Of a stretch of DNA of 64,000 bases, positions 22,298 to 35,706 are shown one piece after another. The notes beneath the pieces were generated by a model. The model saw only the letters and a list, made by a program, of their open reading frames with translations. It searched no databases and had not been told where the DNA came from. Position numbers and translations under genes: made by a program. The stretch comes from Misgurnus anguillicaudatus (Eukaryota; Chordata; Actinopteri; Cypriniformes; Cobitidae). The DNA lies in contig NC_073352.2 in the NCBI RefSeq assembly GCF_027580225.2, forward strand, positions 37,077,501 through 37,141,500, written 5' to 3'. Position 1 is the first letter of the stretch. Each line of letters opens with the position of its first letter.

Positions 22298-25145
22298 GAC
22301 CGGAGATACTTCCGGTCGAAAATCCGAATTTCGTTACAGCGCCGCTCCGGCGCCTCGGGCCCGGGTCCTTCGACCTTCGGGTCGGTCGGTCCGCCGGAGG
22401 GGCCCTTTCGAACGAGCCCACCCGCGAGTATCTGGCCCTTTCCGCGGCGGAGATACGGGGGGCCGTCTCCGGATTTTCCCACGGCCGCTGCTCGGGCGCC
22501 TTAAGTCCGAGGACGTCGCCCTCGGGGTCGGTCGCTCTACCCGAGGGGACCTTTCGAACGAGCCCGCCCTCGACCCTCCGACCCTTTCCGCGGCCGAGAT
22601 ACGGCGGATCGAAAAAAAAAAACGCTGGTCCGGAGTTCGCGCGCCCGTAGCGTCCGCTGCGTTCGTCCGCCGGAGGCGCGGCCGGTCTCGTTCGAAAGGT
22701 CTTTCCCGGGGCTTTCCGGCGACGCCGGCCCCGAGTCCGTGCGACCCCGTGGACCGGAGATACTTCCGGTCGAATATCCGAAATTCGTTACGGCGCCGCT
22801 CCGGCGCCTCGGGTCCTGGGCCTTCGACCTTCGGGTCGGTCGGTCCGCCGGAGGGGCCCTTTCGAACGAGCCCACCCGCGAGTATCTGGCCCTTTCCGCA
22901 GCGGAGATACGGGGTGCCGACTCCGGATTTTCCCACGGCCGCTGCTCGGGCGCCTTAAGTCCGAGGACGTCGCCCTCGGGGTCGGTCGCTCTACCCGAGG
23001 GGACCTTTCGAACGAGCCCGCCCTCGACCCTCCGACCCTTTCCGCGGCCGAGAAACGGCGGTTCGAAAAAAAAAAACGCTCGTCCGGAGTTTGCTCGCCC
23101 GTAGCGTCCGCTGCGTTCGTCCGCCGGAGACGTGACTGGTCTCGTTCGAAAGGTCTTTCCCGGGGCTTTCCGGCGACGCCGGCCCCGAGTCCGTGCGACC
23201 CCGTGGACCGGAGATACTTCCGGTCGAATATCCGAATTTCGTTACCGCGCCGCTCCGGCGCCTCGGGTCCGGGGCCTTCGAACTTCGGGTCGATTGGTCC
23301 GCCGGAGGGGCCCTTTCGAACGAGCCCACCCGCGAGTATCTGGCCCTTTCCGCGGCGGAGATACGGGGGGCCGTCACCGGATTTTCCCACGGCCGCTGCT
23401 CGGGCGCCTTAAGTCCGAGGACGTCGCCCTCGGGGTCGGTCGCTCTACCCGAGGGGACCTTTCGAACGAGCCCGCCCTCGACCCTCCGACCCTTTCCGCG
23501 GCCGAGATACGGCGGATCGAAAAAAAAAACGCTGGTCCGGAGTTCGCGCGCCCGTAGCGTCCGCTGCGTTAGTCCGCAGGAGGCGCGGCCGGTCTCGTTC
23601 GAAAGGTCTTTCCCGGGGCTTTTCGGCGACGCCGGCCCCGAGTCCGTGCGACCCCGGGGACCGGAGATACTTCCGGTCGAATTTAGGAAAACTTCGAACG
23701 GCCGTATTTCGGGCGCCTCGGGCCCGAGGCCTTCGAACTTCGGGTCGGTCGGTCCGCCGGAGGGGCCCTTTCGAACGAGCCCACCCGGGAGTATCTGGCC
23801 CTTTCCGCAGCGGAGATACGGGGTGCCAACTCCGGATTTTCCCACGGCCGCTGCTCGGGCGCCTTAAGTCCCAGGACGTCGCCCTCGGTGTCGGTCGCTC
23901 TACCCGAGGGGACCTTTCGAACGAGCCCGCCCTCGACCCTCCGACCCTTTCCGCGGCCGAGATACGGCGGATCGAAAAAAAAAAACGCTGGTCCGGAGTT
24001 CGCGCGCCCGTAGCGTCCGCTGCGTTCGTCCGCCGGAGGCGCGGCCGGTCTCGTTCGAAAGGTCTTTCCCGGGGCTTTCCGGCGACGCCGGCCCCGAGTC
24101 CGTGCGACCCCGTGGACCGGAGATACTTCCGGTAGAATATCCGAATTTCGTTACCGCGCCGCTCCGGCGCCTCGGGTCCGGGGCCTTCGACCTTCGGGTC
24201 GATTGGTCCGCCGGAGGGGCCCTTTCGAACGAGCCCACCCGCGAGTATCTGGCCTTTTCCGCGGCGGAGATACGGGGGGCCGTCTCCGGATTTTCCCACG
24301 GCCGCTGCTCGGGCGCCTTAAGTCCGAGGACGTCGCCCTCGGGGTCGGTCGCTCTACCCGAGGGGACCTTTCGAACGAGCCCGCCCTCGACCCTCCGACC
24401 CTTTCCGCGGCCGAGATACGGCGGATCGAAAAAAAAAAACGCTGGTCCGGAGTTCGCGCGCCCGTAGCGTCCGCTGCGTTCGTCCGCCGGAGGCGCGGCC
24501 GGTCTCGTTCGAAAGGTCTTTCCCGGGGCTTTCCGGCGACGCCGGCCCCGAGTCCGTGCGACCCCGTGGACCGGAGATACTTCCGGTCGAATATCCGAAT
24601 TTCGTTACCGCGCCGCTCCGGCGCCTCGGGTCCGGGGCCTTCGACCTTCGGGTCGGTCGGTCCGCCGGAGGGGCCCTTTCGAACGAGCCCACCCGCGAGT
24701 ATCTGGCCCTTTCCGCAGCGGAGATACGGGGTGCCGACTCCGGATTTTCCCACGGCCGCTGCTCGGGCGCCTTAAATCCGAGGACGTCGCCCTCGGGGTC
24801 GGTCGCTCTACCCGAGGGGACCTTTCGAACGAGCCCGCCCTCGACCCTCCGACCCTTTCCGCGGCCGAGATACGGCGGTTCGAAAAAAAAAAAAACGCTC
24901 GTCAGGAGTTTGCTCGCCCATAGCGTCCGCTGCGTTCGTCCGCCGGAGGCGTGACTGGTCTCGTTCGAAAGGTCTTTCCCGGGGCTTTCTGGCGACGCCG
25001 GCCCCGAGTCCGTGCGACCCCGTGGACCGGAGATACTTCCGGTCGAATATCCGAATTTCGTTACCGCGCCGCTCCGGCGCCTCGGGTCCGGGGCCTTCGA
25101 ACTTCGGGTCGATTGGTCCGCCGGAGGGGCCCTTTCGAACGAGCT
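22298..25145 (+). repeat. A-monomer run 8
   Basis: Six A-tracts (about 22611, 23065, 23519, 23975, 24429, 24883), 2848 bp. Near-copy of run 6; one visible difference is GGGGTGCCAACTCC near 23820 against GGGGTGCCGTCTCC in run 6. Confidence 0.92.
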
Positions 25146-26032
25146 ACGGACTTCCACTGCTGCACCTTTAAACGGCCGTAGCTCGGGCGCCTTAAGACCG
25201 AGACCTTAGCCCTTTGGGTCCCTCATCCTCCAGGAGGGGCCCTTTCCAACGACCCCACCCACGTCTCCGTACCCCCTTCCCCGGCCGAGATACGACCCCG
25301 GGAACATCGCCCCGTCAACCCGACCACCGTGCACCCGAGGCCGGCTTTGGACCCCGCGACGGACACCCTGGAGCTCGTACCCGGCGCACCGTTTGGTCCC
25401 TGCCATCCCACTCTTAAGCACTCCCCCACCGGACTAAGCCCCATCCTCCCGGCCCTTCTGGAGAACCAAACAGTTGGTCAACCCCAAAATTTCTCCAACC
25501 GTTGGTCAACCCGAAAGATTTTCCAGCAGTTGGTCAACCTCAATCGACTTAGGTTTTGGAGTGTTCGCGTTTCCAGCAGTTGGTCAACCTCAATCGACTT
25601 AGGTTTTGGAGCGTTCGCGTTTCCAGCAGTTGGTCAACCTCAATCGACTTAGGCTCTGGAGCTTTCGCCTCTCCAGCAGTTGGTCAACCCCAACGACTTA
25701 GGCTCTTGAGCTTTCACTTCTCCAGCAGTTGGTCAACCCCATCGACTTAGGTTCTGGGGCGTTCGCTTCTCCTGCCATAGACTTAGGTTCTAGAGCTTTC
25801 GCCTCTCCGACAGTTGGTCAACCCCAATCGACTTAGGCTCTGGAGCTTTCACTTCTCCAGCAGTTGGTCAACCCCATCGACTTAGGTTCTGGAGCTTTCG
25901 CCTCTCCGACAGTTGGTCAACCCCGATCGACTTAGCTATATATCTGATGGCACCTGTTCGCCCTACCGTCCCCCGCGAAGGGGGAACCCGCCGGGTCCGC
26001 GGCCGGGAGGGTGCGCCTCGGTCGGCCTGGGG
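25146..26032 (+). repeat. Spacer block B9
   Basis: Same organisation; minisatellite 25471-25935; TATATATCTGATGG version. It opens the 5087-bp unit that ends at 30232. Confidence 0.92.
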
Positions 26033-27519
26033 GACCGGAGATACTTCCGGTCGAAAATCCGAATTTCGTTACAGCGCCGCTCCGGCGCCTCGGGCCCGGG
26101 TCCTTCGACCTTCGGGTCGGTCGGTCCGCCGGAGGGGCCCTTTCGAACGAGCCCACCCGCGAGTATCTGGCCCTTTCCGCAGCGGAGATACGGGGGGCCG
26201 TCTCCGGATTTTCCCACGGCCGCTGCTCGGGCGCCTTAAGTCCCAGGACGTCGCCCTCGGGGTCGGTCGCTCTACCCGAGGGGACCTTTAGAACGAGCCC
26301 GCCCTCGACCCTCCGACCCTTTCCGCGGCCGAGATACGGCGGTATGAAAAAAAAAAAAACGCTCGTCCGGAGTTTGCTCGCCCGTCTCGTCCGCTGCGTT
26401 CGTCCGGCGGAGGCGTGACCGGTCTCGTTCGAAAGGTCTTTCCCGGGGCTTTCCGGCGACGCCGGCCCCGAGTCCGTGCGATCCCGTGGACCGGAGATAC
26501 TTCCGGTCGAATATCCGAATTTCGTTACCGCGCCGCTCCGGCGCCTCGGGCCCGGGGCCTTCGACCTTCGGGTCGATTGGTCCGCCGGATGGGCCCTTTC
26601 GAACGAGCCCACCCACGAGTATCTGGCCCTTTCCGCGGCGGAGATACGGGGGGCCTTCTCCGGATTTTCCCACGGCCGCTGCTCGGGCGCCTTAAGTCCG
26701 AGGACGTCGCCCTCGGGGTCGGTCGCTCTACCCGAGGGGACCTTTCGAACGAGCCCGCCCTCGACCCTCCGACCCTTTCCGCGGCCGAGATACGGCGGAT
26801 CGAAAAAAAAAAAACGCTGGTCCGGAGTTCGCGCGCCCGTAGCGTCCGCTGCGTTCGTCCGCCGGAGGCGCGGCCGGTCTCGTTCGAAAGGTCTTTCCCG
26901 GGGCTTTCCGGCGACGCCGGCCCCGAGTCCGTGCGACCCCGTGGACCGGAGATACTTCCGGTCGAATATCCGAATTTCGTTACCGCGCCGCTCCGGCGCC
27001 TCGGGTCCGGGGCCTTCGACCTTCGGGTCGGTCGGTCCGCCGGAGGGGCCCTTTCGAACGAGCCCACCCGCGAGTATCTGGCCCTTTCCGCAGCGGAGAT
27101 ACGGGGTGCCGACTCCGGATTTTCCCACGGCCGCTGCTCGGGCGCCTTAAATCCGAGGACGTCGCCCTCGGGGTCGGTCGCTCTACCCGAGGGGACCTTT
27201 CGAACGAGCCCGCCCTCGACCCTCCGACCCTTTCCGCGGCCGAGATACGGCGGTTCGAAAAAAAAAAAACGCTCGTCAGGAGTTTGCTCGCCCATAGCGT
27301 CCGCTGCGTTCGTCCGCCGGAGGCGTGACTGGTCTCGTTCGAAAGGTCTTTCCCGGGGCTTTCTGGCGACGCCGGCCCCGAGTCCGTGCGACCCCGTGGA
27401 CCGGAGATACTTCCGGTCGAATATCCGAATTTCGTTACCGCGCCGCTCCGGCGCCTCGGGTCCGGGGCCTTCGAACTTCGGGTCGATTGGTCCGCCGGAG
27501 GGGCCCTTTCGAACGAGCT
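26033..27519 (+). repeat. A-monomer run 9
   Basis: Three A-tracts (about 26346, 26802, 27258), 1487 bp; equivalent to runs 1, 5 and 7. Confidence 0.92.
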
Positions 27520-28406
27520 ACGGACTTCCACTGCTGCACCTTTAAACGGCCGTAGCTCGGGCGCCTTAAGACCGAGACCTTAGCCCTTTGGGTCCCTCAT
27601 CCTCCAGGAGGGGCCCTTTCCAACGACCCCACCCACGTCTCCGTACCCCCTTCCCCGGCCGAGATACGACCCCGGGAACATCGCCCCGTCAACCCGACCA
27701 CCGTGCACCCGAGGCCGGCTTTGGACCCCGCGACGGACACCCTGGAGCTCGTACCCGGCGCACCGTTTGGTCCCTGCCATCCCACTCTTAAGCACTCCCC
27801 CACCGGACTAAGCCCCATCCTCCCGGCCCTTCTGGAGAACCAAACAGTTGGTCAACCCCAAAATTTCTCCAACCGTTGGTCAACCCGAAAGATTTTCCAG
27901 CAGTTGGTCAACCTCAATCGACTTAGGTTTTGGAGTGTTCGCGTTTCCAGCAGTTGGTCAACCTCAATCGACTTAGGTTTTGGAGCGTTCGCGTTTCCAG
28001 CAGTTGGTCAACCTCAATCGACTTAGGCTCTGGAGCTTTCGCCTCTCCAGCAGTTGGTCAACCCCAACGACTTAGGCTCTTGAGCTTTCAGTTCTCCAGC
28101 AGTTGGTCAACCCCATCGACTTAGGTTCTGGGGCGTTCGCTTCTCCTGCCATAGACTTAGGTTCTAGAGCTTTCGCCTCTCCGACAGTTGGTCAACCCCA
28201 ATCGACTTAGGCTCTGGAGCTTTCACTTCTCCAGCAGTTGGTCAACCCCATCGACTTAGGTTCTGGAGCTTTCGCCTCTCCGACAGTTGGTCAACCCCGA
28301 TCGACTTAGCTATATACCTGATGGCACCTGTTCGCCCTACCGTCCCCCGCGAAGGGGGAACCCGCCGGGACCGCGGCCGGGAGGGTGCGCCTCGGTCGGC
28401 CCGGGG
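27520..28406 (+). repeat. Spacer block B10
   Basis: Same organisation; minisatellite 27845-28309 with the TTTCAGTTCTCC variant. Confidence 0.92.
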
Positions 28407-30232
28407 GACCGGAGATACTTCCGGTCGAAAATCCGAATTTCGTTACAGCGCCGCTCCGGCGCCTCGGGCCCGGGTCCTTCGACCTTCGGGTCGGTCGGTC
28501 CGCCGGAGGGGCCCTTTCGAACGAGCCCACCCGCGAGTATCTGGCCCTTTCCGCGGCGGAGATACGGGGGGCCGTCTCCGGATTTTCCCACGGCCGCTGC
28601 TCGGGCGCCTTAAGTCCGAGGACGTCGCCCTCGGGGTCGGTCGCTCTACCCGAGGGGACCTTTCGAACGAGCCCGCCCTCGACCCTCCGACCCTTTCCGC
28701 GGCCGAGATACGGCGGATCGAAAAAAAAAAAACGCTGGTCCGGAGTTCGCGCGCCCGTAGCGTCCGCTGCGTTCGTCCGCCGGAGGCGCGGCCGGTCTCG
28801 TTCGAAAGGTCTTTCCCGGGGCTTTCCGGCGACGCCGGCCCCGAGTCCGTGCGACCCCGTGGACCGGAGATACTTCCGGTCGAATATCCGAAATTCGTTA
28901 CGGCGCCGCTCCGGCGCCTCGGGTCCTGGGCCTTCGACCTTCGGGTCGGTCGGTCCGCCGGAGGGGCCCTTTCGAACGAGCCCACCCGCGAGTATCTGGC
29001 CCTTTCCGCAGCGGAGATACGGGGTGCCGACTCCGGATTTTCCCACGGCCGCTGCTCGGGCGCCTTAAGTCCGAGGACGTCGCCCTCGGGGTCGGTCGCT
29101 CTACCCGAGGGGACCTTTCGAACGAGCCCGCCCTCGACCCTCCGACCCTTTCCGCGGCCGAGAAACGGCGGTTCGAAAAAAAAAAACGCTCGTCCGGAGT
29201 TTGCTCGCCCGTAGCGTCCGCTGCGTTCGTCCGCCGGAGACGTGACTGGTCTCGTTCGAAAGGTCTTTCCCGGGGCTTTCCGGCGACGCCGGCCCCGAGT
29301 CCGTGCGACCCCGTGGACCGGAGATACTTCCGGTCGAATATCCGAATTTCGTTACCGCGCCGCTCCGGCGCCTCGGGTCCGGGGCCTTCGAACTTCGGGT
29401 CGATTGGTCCGCCGGAGGGGCCCTTTCGAACGAGCCCACCCGCGAGTATCTGGCCCTTTCCGCGGCGGAGATACGGGGGGCCGTCACCGGATTTTCCCAC
29501 GGCCGCTGCTCGGGCGCCTTAAGTCCGAGGACGTCGCCCTCGGGGTCGGTCGCTCTACCCGAGGGGACCTTTCGAACGAGCCCGCCCTCGACCCTCCGAC
29601 CCTTTCCGCGGCCGAGATACGGCGGATCGAAAAAAAAAAACGCTGGTCCGGAGTTCGCGCGCCCGTAGCGTCCGCTGCGTTAGTCCGCAGGAGGCGCGGC
29701 CGGTCTCGTTCGAAAGGTCTTTCCCGGGGCTTTTCGGCGACGCCGGCCCCGAGTCCGTGCGACCCCGGGGACCGGAGATACTTCCGGTCGAATATCCGAA
29801 TTTCGTTACCGCGCCGCTCCGGCCCCTCGGGTCCGGGGCCTTCGACCTTCGGGTCGATTGGTCCGCCGGAGGGGCCCTTTCGAACGAGCCCACCCGCGAG
29901 TATCTGGCCTTTTCCGTGGCGGAGATACGGGGTCCGTCTCCGGATTTTCCCACGGCCGCTGCTCGGGCGCCTTAAGTCCGAGGACGTCGCCCTCGGGGTC
30001 GGTCGCTCTACCCGAGGAGACCTTTCGAACGAGCCCGCCCTCGACCCTCCGACCCTTTTCGCGGCCGAGATACGGCGGTTCGAAAAAAAAAAACGCTCGT
30101 CCGTAGTTCGCGCGCCCGTAGCGTCCGCTGCGTTCGTCCGCTGGAGGCGCGGCCGGTCTCGTTCGAAAGGTCTCTCTCGGGGCTTTCCGGGGACGCCAGC
30201 CTCGGGTCCGTGCGACCCCGGGGGCCGGAGAT
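28407..30232 (+). repeat. A-monomer run 10
   Basis: Four A-tracts (about 28721, 29176, 29630, 30083). It follows runs 6 and 8 up to about 29792 and then continues like run 2 (GCCCCTCGGG, GGCCTTTTCCGTGG). It has a private short deletion near 29931 (ACGGGGTCCGTC in place of ACGGGGGGCCGTC). Confidence 0.92.
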
Positions 30233-31119
30233 ACGGACTTCCACTGCTGCACCTTTAAACGGCCGTAGCTCGGGCGCCTTAAGACCGAGACCTTAGCCCT
30301 TTGGGTCCCTCATCCTCCAGGAGGGGCCCTTTCCAACGACCCCACCCACGTCTCCGTACCCCCTTCCCCGGCCGAGATACGACCCCGGGAACATCGCCCC
30401 GTCAACCCGACCACCGTGCACCCGAGGCCGGCTTTGGACCCCGCGACGGACACCCTGGAGCTCGTACCCGGCGCACCGTTTGGTCCCTGCCATCCCACTC
30501 TTAAGCACTCCCCCACCGGACTAAGCCCCATCCTCCCGGCCCTTCTGGAGAACCAAACAGTTGGTCAACCCCAAAATTTCTCCAACCGTTGGTCAACCCG
30601 AAAGATTTTCCAGCAGTTGGTCAACCTCAATCGACTTAGGTTTTGGAGTGTTCGCGTTTCCAGCAGTTGGTCAACCTCAATCGACTTAGGTTTTGGAGCG
30701 TTCGCGTTTCCAGCAGTTGGTCAACCTCAATCGACTTAGGCTCTGGAGCTTTCGCCTCTCCAGCAGTTGGTCAACCCCAACGACTTAGGCTCTTGAGCTT
30801 TCACTTCTCCAGCAGTTGGTCAACCCCATCGACTTAGGTTCTGGGGCGTTCGCTTCTCCTGCCATAGACTTAGGTTCTAGAGCTTTCGCCTCTCCGACAG
30901 TTGGTCAACCCCAATCGACTTAGGCTCTGGAGCTTTCACTTCTCCAGCAGTTGGTCAACCCCATCGACTTAGGTTCTGGAGCTTTCGCCTCTCCGACAGT
31001 TGGTCAACCCCGATCGACTTAGCTATATACCTGATGGCACCTGTTCGCCCTACCGTCCCCCGCGAAGGGGGAACCCGCCGGGTCCGCGGCCGGGAGGGTG
31101 CGCCTCGGTCGGCCTGGGG
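30233..31119 (+). repeat. Spacer block B11
   Basis: Same organisation; minisatellite 30558-31022; TATATACC version. Confidence 0.92.
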
Positions 31120-34100
31120 GACCGGAGATACTTCCGGTCGAAAATCCGAATTTCGTTACAGCGCCGCTCCGGCGCCTCGGGCCCGGGTCCTTCGACCTTC
31201 GGGTCGGTCGGTCCGCCGGAGGGGCCCTTTCGAACGAGCCCACCCGCGAGTATCTGGCCCTTTCCGCAGCGGAGATACGGGGTGCCGTCTCCGGATTTTC
31301 CCACGGCCGCTGCTCGGGCGCCTTAAGTCCCAGGACGTCGCCCTCGGGGTCGGTCGCTCTACCCGAAGGGACCTTTCGAACGAGCCCGCCCTCGACCCTC
31401 CGACCCTTTCCGCGGCCGAGATACGGCGGTATGAAAAAAAAAAAAAACGCTCGTCCGGAGTTTGCTCGCCCGTAGCGTCCGCTGCGTTCGTCCGCCGGAG
31501 GCGTGACCGGTCTCGTTCGAAAGGTCTTTCCCGGGGCTTTCCGGCGACGCCGGTCCCGAGTCCGTGCGATCCCGTGGACCGGAGATACTTCCGGTCGAAT
31601 ATCCGAATTTCGTTACCGCGCCGCTCCGGCGCCTCGGGCCCGGGGCCTTCGACCTTCGGGTCGATTGGTCCGCCGGATGGGCCCTTTCGAACGAGCCCAC
31701 CCACGAGTATCTGGCCCTTTCCGCGGCGGAGATACGGGGGGCCTTCTCCGGATTTTCCCACGGCCGCTGCTCGGGCGCCTTAAGTCCGAGGACGTCGCCC
31801 TCGGGGTCGGTCGCTCTACCCGAGGGGACCTTTCGAACGAGCCCGCCCTCGACCCTCCGACCCTTTCCGCGGCCGAGATACGGCGGTTCGAAAAAAAAAA
31901 AACGCTCGTCCGGAGTTTGCTCGCCCGTAGCGTCCGCTGCGTTCGTCCGCCGGAGGCGTGACTGGTCTCGTTCGAAAGGTCTTTCCCGGGGCTTTCTGGC
32001 GACGCCGGCCCCGAGTCCGTGCGACCCCGTGGACCGGAGATACTTCTGGTCGAATATCCGAATTTCGTTACCGCGCCGCTCCGGCGCCTCGGGTCCGGGG
32101 CCTTCGAACTTCGGGTCGATTGGTCCGCCGGAGGGGCCCTTTCGAACGAGCCCACCCGCGAGTATCTGGCCCTTTCCGCAGCGGAGATACGGGGGGCCGT
32201 CACCGGATTTTCCAACACCCGCTGCTCGGGCGCCTTAAGTCCGAGGACGTCGCCCTCGGGGTCGGTCGCTCTACCCGAGGGGACCTTTCGAACGAGCCCG
32301 CCCTCGACCCTCCGACCCTTTCCGCGGCCGAGATACGGCGGTTCGAAAAAAAAAAACGCTTGTCCGTAGTTCGCGCGCCCGTAGCGTCCGCTGCGTTCGT
32401 CCGCCGGAGGCGCGGCCGGTCTCGTTCGAAAGGTCTCTCTCGGGGCTTTCCGGGGACGCCAGCCTCGGGTCCGTGCGACCCCGGGGACCGGAGATACTTC
32501 CGGTCGAATTTAGGAAAACTTCGAACGGCCGTATTTCGGGCGCCTCGGGCCCGAGGCCTTCGAACTTCGGGTCGGTCGGTCCGCCGGAGGGGCCCTTTCG
32601 AACGAGCCCACCCGGGAGTATCTGGCCCTTTCCGCAGCGGAGATACGGGGTGCCGTCTCCGGATTTTCCCACGGCCGCTGCTCGGGCGCCTTAAGTCCCA
32701 GGACGTCGCCCTCGGGGTCGGTCGCTCTACCCGAGGGGACCTTTCGAACGAGCCCGCCCTCGACCCTCCGACCCTTTCCGCGGCCGAGATACGGCGGTTC
32801 GAAAAAAAAAAAAACGCTCGTCCGGAGTTTGCTCGCCCGTAGCGTCCGCTGCGTTCGTCCGCCGGAGGCGTGACCGGTCTCGTTCGAAAGGTCTTTCCCG
32901 GGGCTTTCCGGCGACGCCGGCCCCGAGTCCGTGCGACCCCGTGGACCGGAGATACTTCCGGTCGAATATCCGAATTTCGTTACCGCGCCGCTTCGGCGCC
33001 TCGGGTCCGGGGCCTTCGACCTTCGGGTCGATTGGTCCGCCGGAGGGGCCCTTTCGAACGAGCCCACCCGCGAGTATCTGGCCTTTTCCGCGGCGGAGAT
33101 ACGGGGGGCCGTCTCCGGATTTTCCCACGGCCGCTGCTCGGGCGCCTTAAGTCCGAGGACGTCGCCCTCGGGGTCGGTCGCTCTACCCGAGGGGACCTTT
33201 CGATCGAGCCCGCCCTCGACCCTCCGACCCTTTCCGCGGCCGAGATACGGCGGATCGAAAAAAAAACGCTCGTCCGGAGTTCGCGCGCCCGTAGCGTCCG
33301 CTGCGTTCGTCCGCCGGAGGCGCGGCCGGTCTCGTTCGAAAGGTCTTTCCCGGGGCATTCCGGCGACGCCGGCCCCGATTCCGTGCGACCCCGTGGACCG
33401 GAGATACTTCCGGTCGAATATCCGAAATTCGTTACCGCGCCGCTCCGGCGCCTCGGGTCCGGGGCCTTCGACCTTCGGGTCGGTCGGTCCGCCGGAGGGG
33501 CCCTTTCGAACGAGCCCACCCGCGAGTATCTGGCCCTTTCCGCAGCGGAGATACGGGGTGCCGACTCCGGATTTTCCCACGGCCGCTGCTCGGGCGCCTT
33601 AAGTCCGAGGACGTCGCCCTCGGGGTCGGTCGCTCTACCCGAGGGGACCTTTCGAACGAGCCCGCCCTCGACCCTCCGACCCTTTCCGCGGCCGAGATAC
33701 GGCGGTTCGAAAAAAAAAAACGCTCGTCCGGAGTTTGCTCGCCCGTAGCGTCCGTTGCGTTCGTCCGCCGGAGGCGTGACTGGTCTCGTTCGAAAGGTCT
33801 TTCCCGGGGCTTTCCGGCGACGCCGGCCCCGATTCCGTGCGACCCCGTGGACCGGAGATACTTCCGGTCGAATATCCGAATTTCGTTACCGCGCCGCTCC
33901 GGCGCCTCGAGTCCGGGGCCTTCGAACTTCGGGTCGATTGGTCCGCCGGAGGGGCCCTTTCGAACGAGCCCACCCGCGAGTATCTGGCCCTTTCCGCGGC
34001 GGAGATACGGGGGGCCGTCACCGGATTTTCCCACGGCCGCTGCTCGGGCGCCTTAAGTCCGAGGACGTCGCCCTCGGGGTCGGTCGCTCTACCCGAGGGG

Positions 34101-34769
34101 ACCTTTCGAACGAGCCCGCCCTCGACCCTCCGACCCTTTCCGCGGCCGAGATACGGCGGATCGAAAAAAAAAAACGCTGGTCCGGAGTTCGCGCACCCGT
34201 AGCGTCCGCTGCGTTCGTCCGCTGGAGGCGCGGCCGGTCTCGTTCGAAAGGTCTTTCCCGGGGCTTTTCGGCGACGCCGGCCCCCAGTCCGTGCGACCCC
34301 GGGGACCGGAGATACTTCCGGTCGAATATCCGAATTTCGTTACCGCGCCGCTCCGGCCCCTCGGGTCCGGGGCCTTCGACCTTCGGGTCGATTGGGCCGC
34401 CGGAGGGGCCCTTTCGAACGAGCCCACCCGCGAGTATCTGGCCTTTTCCGCGGCGGAGATACGGGGGGCCGTCACCGGATTTTCCCACGGCCGCTGCTCG
34501 GGCGCCTTAAGTCCGAGGACGTCGCCCTCGAGGTCGGTCGCTCTACCCGAGGAGACCTTTCGAACGAGCCCGCCCTCGACCCTCCGACCCTTTTCGCGGC
34601 CGAGATACGGCGGATCGAAAAAAAAAAAAACGCTCGTCCGTAGTTCGCTTGCCCGTAGCGTCCGCTGCGTTCGTCCGCTGGAGGCGCGGCCGGTCTCGTT
34701 CGAAAGGTCTCTCTCGGGGCTTTCCGTGGACGCCAGCCTCGGGTCCGTGCGACCCCGGGGGCCGGAGAT
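31120..34769 (+). repeat. A-monomer run 11
   Basis: Eight A-tracts between about 31433 and 34620. It includes a GGTATG-preceded tract, the TTTTCCAACACCCGCTG monomer shared with run 3, and a GAATTTAGGAAAACTTCG variant near 32507. One short A-tract near 33257 has about nine A. Confidence 0.92.
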
Positions 34770-35706
34770 ACGGACTTCCACCGCTGCACCTTTAAACGGC
34801 CGTAGCTCGGGCGCCTTAAGACCGAGACCTTAGCCCTTTGGGTCCCTCATCCTCCAGGAGGGGCCCTTTCCAACGACCCCACCCACGTCTCCGTACCCCT
34901 TTCCCCGGCCGAGATACGACCCCGGGAACATCGCCCCGTCAACACGACCACCGTGCACCCGAGGCCGGCTTTGGACCCCGCGACGGACACCCTGGAGCTC
35001 GTACCCGGCGCACCGTTTGGTCCCTGCCATCCCACTCTTAAGCACTCCCCCACGGGACTAAGCCCCATCCTCCCGGCCCTTCTGGAGAACCAAACAGTTG
35101 GTCAACCCCAAAATTTCTCCAACCGTTGGTCAACCCGAAAGATTTTCCAGCAGTTGGTCAACCTCAATCGACTTAGGTTTTGGAGCGTTCGAGTTTCCAG
35201 CAGTTGGTCAACCTCAATCGACTTAGGTTTTGGAGTGTTCGCGTTTCCAGCAGTTGGTCAACCTCAATCGACTTAGGTTTTGGAGCGTTCGCGTTTCCAG
35301 CAGTTGGTCAACCTCAATCGACTTAGGCTCTGGAGCTTTCGCCTCTCCAGCAGTTGGTCAACCCCAACGACTTAGGCTCTTGAGCTTTTACTTCTCCAGC
35401 AGTTGGTCAACCCCATCGACTTAGGTTCTGGGGCGTTCGCTTCTCCTGCCATAGACTTAGGTTCTAGAGCTATCGCCTCTCCGACAGTTGGTCAACCCCA
35501 ATCGACTTAGGCTCTGGAGCTTTCACTTCTCCAGCAGTTGGTCAACCCCATCGACTTAGGTTCTGGAGCTTTCGCCTCTCCGACAGTTGGTCAACCCCGA
35601 TCGACTTAGCTATATACCTGATGGCACCTGTTCGCCCTACCGTCCCCCGCGAAGGGGGAACCCGCCGGGTCCGCGGCCGGGAGGGTGCGCCTCGGTCGGC
35701 CTGGGG
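34770..35706 (+). repeat. Spacer block B12 with one extra minisatellite unit
   Basis: 937 bp; minisatellite 35095-35609 has one 50-bp unit more than the standard block (GAGCGTTCGAGTTTCC type). It starts with the ACTTCCACCGCTGC variant shared with B14 and B15. Confidence 0.92.
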
